Shown here: piece after piece, positions 1-9,042 of the stretch
Numbering within the stretch: position 1 is the first letter of the stretch
Layout of the letters: every line of letters begins with the position of its first letter
From: Schlesneria paludicola DSM 18645
GTDB taxonomy: Bacteria; Planctomycetota; Planctomycetia; Planctomycetales; Planctomycetaceae
Length of the DNA: 64,000 bases
Reading direction: 5' to 3'
NCBI GenBank assembly: GCA_945876035.1
Contig: CAMCMU010000006.1
Coordinates: 1 to 64,000, forward strand
The notes under the pieces: generated by a model
Database searches by the model: none
The model's input: only the letters and a program-made list of their open reading frames with translations
What the model was told of the DNA's origin: nothing
Translations under genes and position numbers: made by a program

Positions 1-183
1 CGCTCCGCCATCAAATCTCGCGACGACATCGCGCCGGCCCAACTCGTGAAATTCAGAGGAATTGGATTGACAATCTGTTTGCCCGGTTTCGCCTCCGTTT
101 GCGTATTGTTTTTCCTTTCATCAAAAGGACTGACGCCAAAGGAGGCTCCTGTGTTTGAATACGCTGTGAGAATTGCGCGCTAG
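1..183 (+). CDS. C-terminal end of a membrane protein (partial)
   Basis: The frame is open from base 1 to a TAG at 181-183, so only about 60 C-terminal residues are visible and the start lies outside the window. Residues 21-38 form a hydrophobic stretch that looks like a membrane segment (it ends VCVLFFLSS), followed by a short polar tail ending in RIAR. A strong hairpin at 544-578 lies between this gene and the convergent rhomboid gene. The fragment is too short to assign a family. The open frame and the membrane segment are seen directly; that it is a real gene is an inference from its position at the window edge. Confidence 0.45.
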   Translation, partial: RSAIKSRDDIAPAQLVKFRGIGLTICLPGFASVCVLFFLSSKGLTPKEAPVFEYAVRIAR

Positions 184-598
184 ATAGCGTAATTTTCAGG
201 CCTCTGCGGGGAGACTCGCTCGAGTTATCCGCCGCTTAAAATGAATCCGTTGGAAAGCGTTTTGGCCGATGGCAGGAGCGAAATTCCGCTCGTTTTCTAT
301 CGGACACGCGGCGTGTTGACTCAGGCTGAGTGCCGACCCACCTCTGGAGAAGGCGGGGTCAGGTTCCGGCCGAATGGTGTGGGAAAATTCCGGGAGAGGT
401 TTCTGGCAGCGCAGCGGGATCTTAACCCTCCGCAAAGTTCTTTTGGAACCGGCTGCTGATGCCTGAACACGGTCTCTCAGCGGGGAGACGCTGCGTCAGG
501 TAAAACGTGGCACCCGCCATCGTCTTGCGAAACATGGTCAAAGCCCGAGACTGCGGTAATCCGCGTCACAGTCTCGGGTTGTTTGAAGTTTACAGGCA
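184..598. other. Intergenic region between convergent genes
   Basis: No supported gene was found. Short frames on both strands (around 196-459) lack ribosome binding sites and recognisable domains. The only structure I see is the hairpin at 544-578, annotated separately. Confidence 0.5.
544..578. terminator. Bidirectional hairpin terminator candidate
   Basis: Arms CCCGAGACTG (544-553) and CAGTCTCGGG (569-578) are perfectly complementary over 10 bp with a 15-nt loop. The plus strand continues TTGTTTG and the minus strand CTTTG, so the U-run is weak on both sides. It sits between two convergent genes and could end both transcripts. Confidence 0.6.
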
Positions 599-1528
599 CT
601 AGGCTTGGGTCCTTTTTTTGATCCTTTCGCTGGCGCGTGTCAACGTCGCCCGTTCAGCATCGGTGATGTTTTCTGAACCAAATTCGTGAATTTTCGCGAG
701 AATCAAATCGACTTTTGCATCGATGTCTTCCAACTCCACAACCGGTTTGAAGACACGCAGATTGCGTCGGGTCGAGCCGCGTTGCAACGCCTTCTTCAGT
801 CGTTGGGGGTGGAGGTATTCCAAGACAGTGTTCAATTGCCAGCAAAAGCGGTGATAAATATAGCCGAATCCAATCCCGCACAGATCTGAGGCGGCATGAA
901 CCGCAGCCGCCGGTCCGTTATCACCTTGAACGGCCAACAATATCGAGTACACGTCAAGCCCGGTATAGATCCATAATAGAACCCAAATCTCTATCGGAAT
1001 GATCCAAGCAAACAGTATTTTCTCACGTGGAAAATGGGTTGCGTACAGAGTGAACAGTGACAGGACGGCTGGTGTCGCTCCGGACAATGGGACCGGAAGT
1101 GAAATGATCGTTCCACACGCGGCATACAACACTCCAGCAGATATCGAGGAACAGAGATAGAACGCCAGTAACTCTCGCTTGCCATACATGCGTTCAAGTC
1201 GTGAACCCAAAAACCAGACGGCAACCATGTTCAACACGAGCGAGAACGGTGCCTGACGATCATGGCAAAACACATACGTCAACACTCGCCAAACTTGTCC
1301 GCCTAAAACGGCCGGAGCGTCAAGCATGAACCATTCGTCGATCAATGACACGCGTCGAGCGCCAAATTTCAAAGCCGTATCGAAACTGCCCTCACGCGTC
1401 ACAATCGTCTGTGCCAAAAAGACAATTACGGTGACAATGATCAGCAGGCGAGTTGTCGGCGTGTCGTGACCCCAGCGAGGCTGCCAAGAATCTTCATCTT
1501 GGAAGTAGTCACGGTTCTCAAACCCCAT
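599..1528 (-). CDS. Rhomboid-family membrane protein, probably catalytically inactive
   Basis: A 309-residue polytopic protein. Segments near residues 27-42, 95-110, 120-140, 145-163, 172-200 and 208-226 are hydrophobic and follow the rhomboid fold. The C-terminal tail (about 265-309, ending in an ERATLTRASERIKKR stretch) is the kind found on planctomycete rhomboids. The catalytic serine motif GxSG is replaced: the sequence around residues 150-153 is GATP, with Thr152 where Ser is expected. In the last membrane segment the motif normally reading AHLGG is SDLCG, so the catalytic His position appears to be Asp215 or Ser214. His211 lies a few residues earlier. A function like that of pseudo-rhomboids (iRhom or derlin type: binding and escort rather than cleavage) is an inference. 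It is downstream of a coiled-coil membrane protein on the same strand. Confidence 0.8.
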   Translation of the reverse strand: MGFENRDYFQDEDSWQPRWGHDTPTTRLLIIVTVIVFLAQTIVTREGSFDTALKFGARRVSLIDEWFMLDAPAVLGGQVWRVLTYVFCHDRQAPFSLVLNMVAVWFLGSRLERMYGKRELLAFYLCSSISAGVLYAACGTIISLPVPLSGATPAVLSLFTLYATHFPREKILFAWIIPIEIWVLLWIYTGLDVYSILLAVQGDNGPAAAVHAASDLCGIGFGYIYHRFCWQLNTVLEYLHPQRLKKALQRGSTRRNLRVFKPVVELEDIDAKVDLILAKIHEFGSENITDAERATLTRASERIKKRTQA

Positions 1529-1548
1529 TGCATGATCCTTAAAGCTCT

Positions 1549-1612
1549 ATCGGCAATGTGTTACGCCATCCGTCTCTTGCGACAAAGACTGATGGCGTAT
1601 CACATTGCCGAT
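1549..1612. repeat. Long near-perfect inverted repeat between coiled-coil and rhomboid genes
   Basis: ATCGGCAATGTG (1549-1560) pairs with CACATTGCCGAT (1601-1612). After one mismatch, bases 1562-1570 pair with 1591-1599. This gives about 21 paired bases around a 20-nt loop. It fills most of the 88-nt gap between the two genes. There is no U-run on the minus strand after the stem (it continues AGAGCTTTAAGG), so it may attenuate or stabilise the transcript rather than being a simple terminator. Confidence 0.7.
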
Positions 1613-1616
1613 TTCG

Positions 1617-2486
1617 TCATTGCTGGCTCAAGGCCGGTGCCAACACAGGCTTCGGAAGTTTTTTCGTGAGTTTGACATTTCGGGTTTGTAAGCGATCCAC
1701 TTCACTTTGAACGGATTTCAGCTTGCGGCGGAGTTGGTCAATCTTGGTCAGACGGTTATTGCGTGTTTCCTCAATTTGCTCAACGGCGACCACCAAACCT
1801 TCGCGATGCTCCACACCGACCTTTGGATCGTTCGACAATTGCTCACCGCCAATCAACTCAGCTTCGCGCAATGCGAGTTGCTCCTGCGATTGTGCAAGCA
1901 GCCCTTCTTGAACGGCCAGCGTCTGGAGTCTGTCGTTCTGCTCGAATTCGGCTTCGCCAACTAGGAGCAGTAATCTGTCAAAATTTTCCTGAATGGATGA
2001 AGGAAGCTGATTTCTCCACCGCCATTTCCCACTCTGCCATGCCGCGACATCTTCGGGCCGAACCCGCCAGTTTGGAGTCAATTGCGACTGCACATCGCGT
2101 ACGTTATCGAGGGTAAAGTCACCGCGATAAACCACGCTGTTGTCGGGGCGGACTTCAAAACCGTAGAGAATTTTCTTTTCCGCGATTCCGGTCTTAGCCT
2201 CCGCTCCTAGGTCAACGACAAGTTTTCCCTGAGCCTGAACTGAAGTCTGAATGGGCGAGGAGGAATTACCCCACAATCCTAAGGAGCGAAACTTCTCTCT
2301 TTCCAGAACATTGAACTGTTCTTGGAGTTCCGCAATCTTCGGTGCAAGAATTCGAAATTCGTTGCGAGCAATGACCGCGCGTTTCGTCCAACTGTTTCTA
2401 ACCTGAATGAATTTGGTCGTGAGGAGGGTCCCCGAGACCGCAGCCAATACGACCAACCAAACGCCAAATTTTCCGGTCACATGCAT
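1617..2486 (-). CDS. Membrane-anchored coiled-coil protein of unknown function
   Basis: A 289-residue protein not assigned to a named family. The start chosen is the ATG at 2486, because AGGT lies about 8 nt upstream on the minus strand and the next residues give an N-terminal membrane anchor (GVWLVVLAAVSGTLL, about 7-21). The frame stays open further upstream, but that part has no anchor. Residues 30-65 and about 170-275 are rich in Q, E, L and R with heptad-like spacing, so coiled coils are likely. A middle part (about 95-160) contains a W-rich stretch (WQSGKWRWRNQ). It is followed on the same strand, after 88 nt with a long hairpin, by the rhomboid-like gene. The two may be co-transcribed and act together in the membrane; that pairing is inferred from position only. 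Confidence 0.65.
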   Translation of the reverse strand: MHVTGKFGVWLVVLAAVSGTLLTTKFIQVRNSWTKRAVIARNEFRILAPKIAELQEQFNVLEREKFRSLGLWGNSSSPIQTSVQAQGKLVVDLGAEAKTGIAEKKILYGFEVRPDNSVVYRGDFTLDNVRDVQSQLTPNWRVRPEDVAAWQSGKWRWRNQLPSSIQENFDRLLLLVGEAEFEQNDRLQTLAVQEGLLAQSQEQLALREAELIGGEQLSNDPKVGVEHREGLVVAVEQIEETRNNRLTKIDQLRRKLKSVQSEVDRLQTRNVKLTKKLPKPVLAPALSQQ

Positions 2487-3265
2487 TGTCAAGACCTCGC
2501 TGTCCTGGACCAAAACCGCCACGCCTCGTATCGACGTTTCAACAGCATCGACGATACGGCATTCAATTCCCCATATTCGCAATGATGTCAATGGTCGCTG
2601 AAGTTTCCGTCTAACCTTCGTAGCCAACCAAAACCAATCAGTCGTAAGATTCGGCACGAGTCTTATAACCCATCGGTCATCATTCCAAACCGATACTGCG
2701 GGGAATGATAGGGCGCGCGAAATAGACGGGTCAAGCAGTGGATTTCATCTTCTTCTGGGTTTTGATCGAATTCCACCTCATTCACAGCGGCGGCGTGACC
2801 ACTCGTCATCGCCCAGCAGGACTGCCTAGCGTCCGATGCGGAAAGCTAACTGCTTCACGCATGGTCGGCGACCCCTTGCTCCCTAACCGACTTTTAAATC
2901 AATCCTTCAGTGCGTTCCGCGGTTATCAGGGCCTGATGACGCTTATAGGAAGACATCCGCACCGTCCTGCGGCGGGTCGTCAGTGTTCACGCTGAGGGCT
3001 GACAATTGCCGGAGAAGTTGTTAAACCCAAGTCGTTGAAAGTGCGACCATCGTAAATTGAACGCGCAGTCTGGGGATGGTGTGGCGATTTGATCTCCACG
3101 GAACGAGCTAGCAAGCCTGAAGAGGGCGAATCGCATTCGAGCGTCGTGGCGATAAATGAGGTTGACCAGATTCACCAGAAACCGTGATTTTTAGTAAACA
3201 TCAAAAGACAAAAAAGAACCTCGATTCGGACGCGACGGGCGTTGATGAGGCTCGGGAGTGACTTG
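2487..3265. other. Intergenic region upstream of hpnH
   Basis: About 780 nt between divergent genes. Short frames (for example 2738-2995 plus and 2987-3175 minus) show no domain, no ribosome binding site and no continuity with the neighbours. I see no tRNA or riboswitch motif. Confidence 0.45.
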
Positions 3266-4390
3266 ATGGGTGTCCCCGTTTCTCAAATGTGGACTGTGGC
3301 GAGTTATGTGCTCGGTAAAAAATTGCGTGGCGTCAAACGTTATCCACTGGTGCTGATGCTCGAACCCCTTTTCCGTTGCAACTTAGCCTGTGCTGGCTGC
3401 GGAAAGATTCAGCATCCTGCCGACGTACTGCGGCGGCATTTGACACCCGAACAATGTTTCAAGGCGGTCGATGAATGTGGCGTGCCACTCGTCTCGATCC
3501 CCGGTGGTGAGCCATTGCTTCATCCTCAGATCGAAGAGATCGTCGCCGGACTGGTCGCTCGCAAAAAATATATCTATCTCTGCACGAACGCGATCCTTCT
3601 GGAAAAGTATCTCGACAAGTTCAAACCGTCAAAATATCTGTCGTTTTCCATCCATCTGGACGGACCTCAAAAAGAACACGACTTCGCCGTCTGTCGCGAG
3701 GGTGTCTACGACGTTGCCGTCAGCGCAATCAAGGCCGCCGTCGCCAAGGGATTTCGAGTCACGACGAACACGACCGTTTACAACAATGCGGATCCGAAGG
3801 CGATGCGTCAGATGTTCGACACGCTGATGGGTTTTGGTGTCGAAGGAATGATGATTTCGCCTGGCTATCCATACGAAAAAGCGCCGGGCCAAGAATTATT
3901 CCTGCACCGAAATCAAACGGCGAGTTTGTTCCGACGACTGCTTGGAAACCCGAAACGGGATTGGCGTTTCAATCTCTCACCGCTGTTTCTGGAATTTCTG
4001 AAGGGAAAATGGCAACTCGAATGCACCCCTTGGGGAATGCCAGCCTACAATCTATTCGGTTGGCAACGGCCATGCTATTTACTGAACGAAGGCTACTGCG
4101 AGACGTTCCAAGAACTGCTCGACACAACGGACTGGTCTGAGTATGGTCAAGCGAGCGGCAACCCCAAGTGTGCCGACTGCATGGTCCATTGCGGCTATGA
4201 AGCGACCGCGGTGGCCCAGACGTTCGGTTCACTCAAATCGTTCGGACGAGTTGCGTGGTTAACGATGTTTGGCGTTGAACGCGAAGAGTTACCACCGGAT
4301 GATCGGTCCCCGCCAAGAGGTGACGAGACCCAATCCTCCGCTGATGAGGAACGACTTCGCCGCCTGAAATTACCTGTTCTCAGTTCCTAG
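3266..4390 (+). CDS. hpnH: Adenosyl-hopene transferase HpnH (radical SAM)
   Basis: HpnH is the radical-SAM enzyme that joins the 5'-deoxyadenosyl group to diploptene in the first step of extended (C35) hopanoid synthesis. The 374-residue protein begins MGVPVSQMWTV, the family's usual start, so the ATG at 3266 is preferred over TTG 3242 and ATG 3245. The 4Fe-4S motif CNLACAGC (Cys38, Cys42, Cys45) is intact, followed by the PGGEPLLH SAM-binding motif near residues 79-86. A cysteine-rich C-terminal motif, CADCMVHCG, is also typical of HpnH. Length matches the family. No squalene-hopene cyclase or other hpn gene lies in the window, so the pathway must be encoded elsewhere. hemD follows on the same strand after 214 nt. 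Confidence 0.93.
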   Translation: MGVPVSQMWTVASYVLGKKLRGVKRYPLVLMLEPLFRCNLACAGCGKIQHPADVLRRHLTPEQCFKAVDECGVPLVSIPGGEPLLHPQIEEIVAGLVARKKYIYLCTNAILLEKYLDKFKPSKYLSFSIHLDGPQKEHDFAVCREGVYDVAVSAIKAAVAKGFRVTTNTTVYNNADPKAMRQMFDTLMGFGVEGMMISPGYPYEKAPGQELFLHRNQTASLFRRLLGNPKRDWRFNLSPLFLEFLKGKWQLECTPWGMPAYNLFGWQRPCYLLNEGYCETFQELLDTTDWSEYGQASGNPKCADCMVHCGYEATAVAQTFGSLKSFGRVAWLTMFGVEREELPPDDRSPPRGDETQSSADEERLRRLKLPVLSS

Positions 4391-4604
4391 AGGGGGAGGC
4401 CAACGGCGGGATCAATCATGCTTCGCCGAGTTCGTACCTTACATCGGCTTGTTCCATGGCGTCGATAGTCAAATCCGTAACGAGGGATCCTTTGATCTTC
4501 TGGCTTCTTACGAATCTCGGCTTGATCTCGATATTTCCACGACTCCGGTCGTACGACGGTTCCTGCATTGAACCTGTTTCACGGGCCCTCAAAAAGGTCG
4601 CCTG

Positions 4605-5495
4605 ATGGTGTCCAAACACATTGATTCTACTCCTCTGCGAGTTCTCAGCTTGGAAAGCCGACGCGGCGACGAGATGCGTTCGCTCATCGAACGACACGGA
4701 GGTCTTGCGACAGTCGCACCGTCCATGCGTGAGATTGTGATCGCAGAAAATGCTGCTGCGTTTGCCTTTGGAAACAGGTTGTTTGCCGGAGGAATCGACG
4801 TCGTCGTCTTCATGACTGGCGTGGGCGCCACGGCATTGATGGAGGCCTTAGAAACACGTTGGTCGAGAGCAGAGGTTTTGTCGGTGATGAATGTCTGCCG
4901 GACCGTTGTGCGCGGACCAAAACCAGCGGCGGTTTTGAGTAAATGGGGACTGCGGATCGATGATCGTGTTCCCGAGCCGAATACGTGGCGGGATTTACTC
5001 AGCACCATGGAAACGGCATTTCTTCTCTCCGGAAAAACGATCGCGATTCAGGAATATGGAAAACCGAGCGATGACCTTTATTACGAGTTGATTGAACGCA
5101 ACGCGTTGGTGGTTCGGGTCCCGGTCTATCGTTGGGCTCTTCCTGAAGATGTGCAACCCCTGATTGATGCCGTTCGCCAAACAGTCGAAGAGCGCTTCGA
5201 TTTGATTCTCTTCACGAGTGCGCAGCAGTTTCATCACATCATGACCGTTGCAGACACTTTGGGGCTTTCACAAAAATGGCTTGAAGCCGCCAATCGCTGC
5301 GTCGTTGCCTCCATCGGACCCACCGCCACAGAAACTCTTCGGGACGGCGGATTACCAGTTGATCTACAGCCGACACACCCTCGAATGGGGCCACTGGTCA
5401 GAGAGTCTTTGGATCTCGGCCGCGGCCTGCTGCTCACAAAACGAGGACTCCAACGCGCGGCAGATTTCGAGAACTCCAAGCAACTGGATGGCTAA
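4605..5495 (+). CDS. hemD: Uroporphyrinogen-III synthase
   Basis: HemD cyclises and inverts ring D of hydroxymethylbilane to give uroporphyrinogen III, the common precursor of heme, siroheme and corrinoids. The 296-residue protein shows the weakly conserved but recognisable HemD pattern: an N-terminal LSLESRRGDEM segment, FMTGVGATAL near residues 65-74, a central VRVPVYRW crossover, LILFTSAQQFHH near 204-215, VASIGPTATETLRDGGLPV near 233-252 and the P-T-H-P-R-M-G ending. Low overall conservation is normal for this family. The ATG at 4605 gives a full-length protein. An imperfect hairpin at 5579-5622 may terminate the transcript. No other heme genes are nearby. Confidence 0.85.
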   Translation: MVSKHIDSTPLRVLSLESRRGDEMRSLIERHGGLATVAPSMREIVIAENAAAFAFGNRLFAGGIDVVVFMTGVGATALMEALETRWSRAEVLSVMNVCRTVVRGPKPAAVLSKWGLRIDDRVPEPNTWRDLLSTMETAFLLSGKTIAIQEYGKPSDDLYYELIERNALVVRVPVYRWALPEDVQPLIDAVRQTVEERFDLILFTSAQQFHHIMTVADTLGLSQKWLEAANRCVVASIGPTATETLRDGGLPVDLQPTHPRMGPLVRESLDLGRGLLLTKRGLQRAADFENSKQLDG

Positions 5496-6076
5496 TCGGG
5501 TCAGGCATCGTCGTAGGATGCCGATCTCTCCGACGACCGATTCGTCATCGGCGTTGGTTCTTTGAGGTTTGCCTCTCGCCGCTGAGACCTCGTACTGCAG
5601 TGGAATACGTGAGTCTCGGCGGGAGTAATAGTCCATGCTGACAAAGAGGCGGTCACAGCCATGGGTCGGCAATCTGGTGCTCACCGTGAGCCTGTCAGAT
5701 TTGCAGATATTTTCAGGACTGGAGTGGCGAGAAGTCGTCGCTTGAGTTGATGGCGAGTCACTCACATCGGATGTCAATCGCTGGGTGTTACAGAAGAGCG
5801 AGGCACGACCGGAGATCTTTTTGAGTGGCCGGAGGCTTGGTCGAGGATTCTAGTCCTGACTTGATTGAGCACACCTCCGCCGAAGTGATCCGTGAACCCG
5901 TGTCCGGGTTCCGTCGGGAATCCGACGCTCTTCACGATCGACTTCCAAACCGGGCTATGGACGGCCTGATCTACAATGAAGGCCTGCCGTTTTGCTCCAA
6001 TTCCGCTACTCTTCGACAGCCAAGAACGCCCCATTGTCACGGTGTCAACGATCGTTTTTCGAGACGCGCAGCCAAT
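5496..6076. other. Intergenic region between hemD and the LptF/G gene
   Basis: About 580 nt between convergent genes. A plus-strand frame starting at 5825 is antisense to the permease gene and looks like a shadow. The only feature seen is the hairpin at 5579-5622. Confidence 0.45.
5579..5622 (+). terminator. Hairpin downstream of hemD
   Basis: CCGCTGAGAC (5579-5588) pairs with GTCTCGGCGG (5613-5622) over 10 bp with one G-T pair and a 24-nt loop. No U-run follows, so the terminator assignment is tentative. Confidence 0.35.
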
Positions 6077-7198
6077 CTATGTCCGAATGACTCCAGACAA
6101 CCACGCCGCCATTGTGCCGCCGATCACGACCGGAATCCACGCCGCCATATCCGCTGGAACAATCTGATTGGAGCCAAGAACCTGACTGACCTGAATCACT
6201 CCAAACACCACCGCGAGGGCGAATCCGCTCAATGCGGAATCGGCAACAATTCCGGGGCTTTCACGACGAACCATCAGCGGAATCGCAATGAGGACAGCAA
6301 TGATATTCAACAACGGCTGGACAAGGCGTGAGTGAAGATGAAGAACGTTTAGATGCACGGAAACCAATCCCATGGCAGGTGAACGAATGCGGCAAACAAG
6401 TTCCGGAATGGAAAACAGGGAAAAATTGGAGTTCCGTTTAAATAAGTCATCGCAGCTAATCGACGTCGTCACAAACACATCCGATTTCCCGGCCTTGAGA
6501 AGGACGACTTCCCGCCCACGATCCGTTAACAGTCGAGCGATTTCGTTGGGCGATTCGACGTCACGCAACAACCATCCTGCCGGACGTTTTCCTTGCGCAG
6601 GATAGAACTTAGCCGTGGGAGCTTTAAGAATCCGCAACTCCGTCACAAGCGACGGAGCAGGCAGCATGAACCATGCATTTTCAATCGTTCGCTCTGCCAA
6701 TTTTACCGATTCACCATCAATCGAGATGTGCGTCGAGTGATCCGTAAATGATTCCACTTGATGCTTTGCAGAACCAGACTCACCTCGCTTTTCGGAAGCG
6801 GTATGGGCGATCCTCGGTACGACCAACTCCTGATTGAGGGTGAACAGGAGGCTGAAGGCAGCGCTGGCGAAAATCAGTGGAGTCAGTATTCGATACATCG
6901 GTATGCCTGCTGCGAGCAACGGGTGCAATTCGCCGCTTCGCTGCAACAGAACAAGCACGACCATGATTGAGACAACGGCGATCGACGGCCCCGCCCTGTC
7001 CAAGAAAAATATCGATTGAAAGGCGTAGCATCGTCCAATTGTCCAGAGCAGCATTCCCATGCCACGGTCGGCATTGTGAGCTAGAAAATCGTCAATGTTC
7101 TCAAACAGGTCGATGACGATATACAGACCGAGTGTGGATGTCAGACACGCCGCAAAAACGTGCAGTAAACTGCGACACAAGTAACGGTCGTAAGTCAT
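6077..7198 (-). CDS. LptF/LptG family permease (lipopolysaccharide export)
   Basis: A YjgP/YjgQ-family membrane protein of 373 residues. In proteobacteria LptF and LptG form the membrane part of the LptB2FG transporter that extracts lipopolysaccharide from the inner membrane. The N-terminus (MTYDRYLCRSLLHVFAA) is the family's usual amphipathic start, so ATG 7198 is preferred over the upstream ATG at 7222. Hydrophobic segments lie near residues 13-35, 60-85, 93-115 and, after a large periplasmic beta-jellyroll-like region (about 120-275), three more near 290-372. That is the canonical 3+3 arrangement. The motif LLQRSGELHPLLAAGIP matches the family's coupling region. No partner or lptB is adjacent. 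The family is clear; LptF versus LptG cannot be settled from sequence alone. Confidence 0.82.
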   Translation of the reverse strand: MTYDRYLCRSLLHVFAACLTSTLGLYIVIDLFENIDDFLAHNADRGMGMLLWTIGRCYAFQSIFFLDRAGPSIAVVSIMVVLVLLQRSGELHPLLAAGIPMYRILTPLIFASAAFSLLFTLNQELVVPRIAHTASEKRGESGSAKHQVESFTDHSTHISIDGESVKLAERTIENAWFMLPAPSLVTELRILKAPTAKFYPAQGKRPAGWLLRDVESPNEIARLLTDRGREVVLLKAGKSDVFVTTSISCDDLFKRNSNFSLFSIPELVCRIRSPAMGLVSVHLNVLHLHSRLVQPLLNIIAVLIAIPLMVRRESPGIVADSALSGFALAVVFGVIQVSQVLGSNQIVPADMAAWIPVVIGGTMAAWLSGVIRT

Positions 7199-7771
7199 TC
7201 CTCCGTAACCCTTCAGCAACACGTAGCCACTCCGGAGATTTTATTGACCCGCGCGGCTTGCGATTACAGAACAATCTTCGAAATCGGTCAAGGGGATTCC
7301 GCCCCGACGACATCCATTCCGACTACGGCGGGCTTGATTCGATGAATCGAGGTCCTCTGCTATCGGTGTTGATTCGATCTTGATCGGCGTACGATGTTGT
7401 GATTCGTGTCCTCTCATGTCGTTGGCTCGGACTTTCTGTCTTCAGGTTTCGCGTTGGTGTGATGGCAACGCAATCACATGGTGGTCACGTCCACCTACGA
7501 AGTGTTGGCAGCCCGAAGGGCCGCTGGTCGACATCGTGAATCGAGACCGTTCTGGAACGGGACGTCCGTGCAACGCCTACCAACCTCGGCACAAAAACGA
7601 GTTCCAGTCAATGCTCCGGTTTCGCATAGAGATAATGGGTTTCTTCCCCCCATACTGCGTCGCAGAATTGTCCGGCCAGAGTGCACTCAATCAGAGATCA
7701 ATCGGATCGCTCGGTCACGCCTGCCTACGGCGATCTCTTACACTCGACAGCGGCCCGTTTCAAAATCCAAA
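7199..7771. other. Intergenic region upstream of the LptF/G gene
   Basis: About 570 nt. The short frames seen on both strands (7380-7928 plus, 7495-7686 minus) lack ribosome binding sites and recognisable domains. The segment presumably carries the promoter of the permease gene and the end of the secreted-protein transcript, but I cannot point to clear boxes. Confidence 0.4.
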
Positions 7772-8743
7772 TCATTTTTTTTCACTGGATTCCTGGCTGA
7801 AGCCCACCTTTTGGCCGGCCAATTCGGAAGAGACCAATGTTTCGTTCGATTCGCCGGCTACCTCTAACAGGCTTTGCGGCCCGAAGGCATTGATAATTTT
7901 TGCACTTGTCGTCAATTTCCGTGACTGAATTAAGCCGCGATGGACATCGAACTCAATCGTCCCCGACGGCGTCTGCTGCGCCAATCTCCCTTGAATTTCG
8001 GGATCTGTAATCAGGGCCAGTATTGAAGTCTTGAAGGTAATTGTGGCAACACCATTCACGAGACTCTTGAACTCATACTGCCTCATCATCGGAATTTGTT
8101 GAGTTAGTCCCTTTCCTGCCGATGTTTTTTCATCATATTTTTCCTTCCATCGGTGGCCAACAGCAATGGGCCCGCTCGGAAGAGGAGAGAGAAAACTCAA
8201 TTTCGGGTCGGTCTTCGCCGCAGCATCGGCGATCGATTGTGGAAGATTCCCGTCAATCACTTGAACGGCCAACAACTTGCCATCACGGGAATGGCGGAAT
8301 CGGGCGAGACTCCTTCCGACAGCCTCTTGATGGCGTTGAAATTGACTTGGAACGATGTCATTTTTCGTACTGTCGTACTCCACAACAGGTTGATCCGCAA
8401 ACTGAGCAAGCATTTTGATGCGATCGATCACCGGTTCCAGCAAGGCATTCCCTTCATCATCAACAGAGACAACTCGAAAATGCTTAGAGGAGTCGTTTGT
8501 CTGTTGGGTCACCACATTAATTCCGGCTTGTTGTGTGACGTAACGGACTTGTTCATTGACATTGTAATAAACAAACTGACCCGGTTGAAATCGATACTCC
8601 AAAACAACGGTCTGATCGACCCGATTCGTTGTCTCCTGCGATAATGTCTCCGCAGTCACGTCTTGGGCATCAACAATATGCCCCACCCAGAAGATGGTGC
8701 AACAAGCAAAGACTTGCCTGAAACTTCGTGCGCGGGCCAACAT
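7772..8743 (-). CDS. Secreted protein of unknown function (planctomycete type)
   Basis: A 323-residue protein with an N-terminal signal-like segment (MLARARSFRQVFACCTIFWVG, written here only to show the hydrophobic core after basic residues) and a likely cleavage after VDA. The rest is beta-rich: EYRFQPGQFVYYNVNEQ, later SPLPSGPIAVGHRW near residues 190-204, then GTIEFDVHRGLIQSRK near 265-280. This arrangement resembles secreted planctomycete proteins that end in a similar lipid- or heme-sized beta fold, sometimes annotated as DUF6263; I am not certain of the family. The start at 8743 is preferred because it puts the signal peptide at the very N-terminus. The gene is divergent from the HTH-repeat gene at 9043. 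Confidence 0.6.
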   Translation of the reverse strand: MLARARSFRQVFACCTIFWVGHIVDAQDVTAETLSQETTNRVDQTVVLEYRFQPGQFVYYNVNEQVRYVTQQAGINVVTQQTNDSSKHFRVVSVDDEGNALLEPVIDRIKMLAQFADQPVVEYDSTKNDIVPSQFQRHQEAVGRSLARFRHSRDGKLLAVQVIDGNLPQSIADAAAKTDPKLSFLSPLPSGPIAVGHRWKEKYDEKTSAGKGLTQQIPMMRQYEFKSLVNGVATITFKTSILALITDPEIQGRLAQQTPSGTIEFDVHRGLIQSRKLTTSAKIINAFGPQSLLEVAGESNETLVSSELAGQKVGFSQESSEKK

Positions 8744-9042
8744 GCCATCGACTCCTAGCCAAAACATTAAGACTCTTTTGATGTTGCTTTATTTCACCAT
8801 CCGGCAGACACAATCGAATACCAGAGGATAACAGAGGACGGGCAGACAGTGGAGACCAATTTCGACATCCCAAACTGCTGGTCATGACGATTATGGCACC
8901 CAACGCGTTGGGACGAGATCCAGCGAAGCCGTGAATCTGAATCGAGACCACAAAAACAACTGGAAATGGTTGACAATTCGACCTAGTCTGTAAGTTAGTG
9001 GGATTCTGAGATATCGATTAAAACGTTATTGAGTGTCAAACC

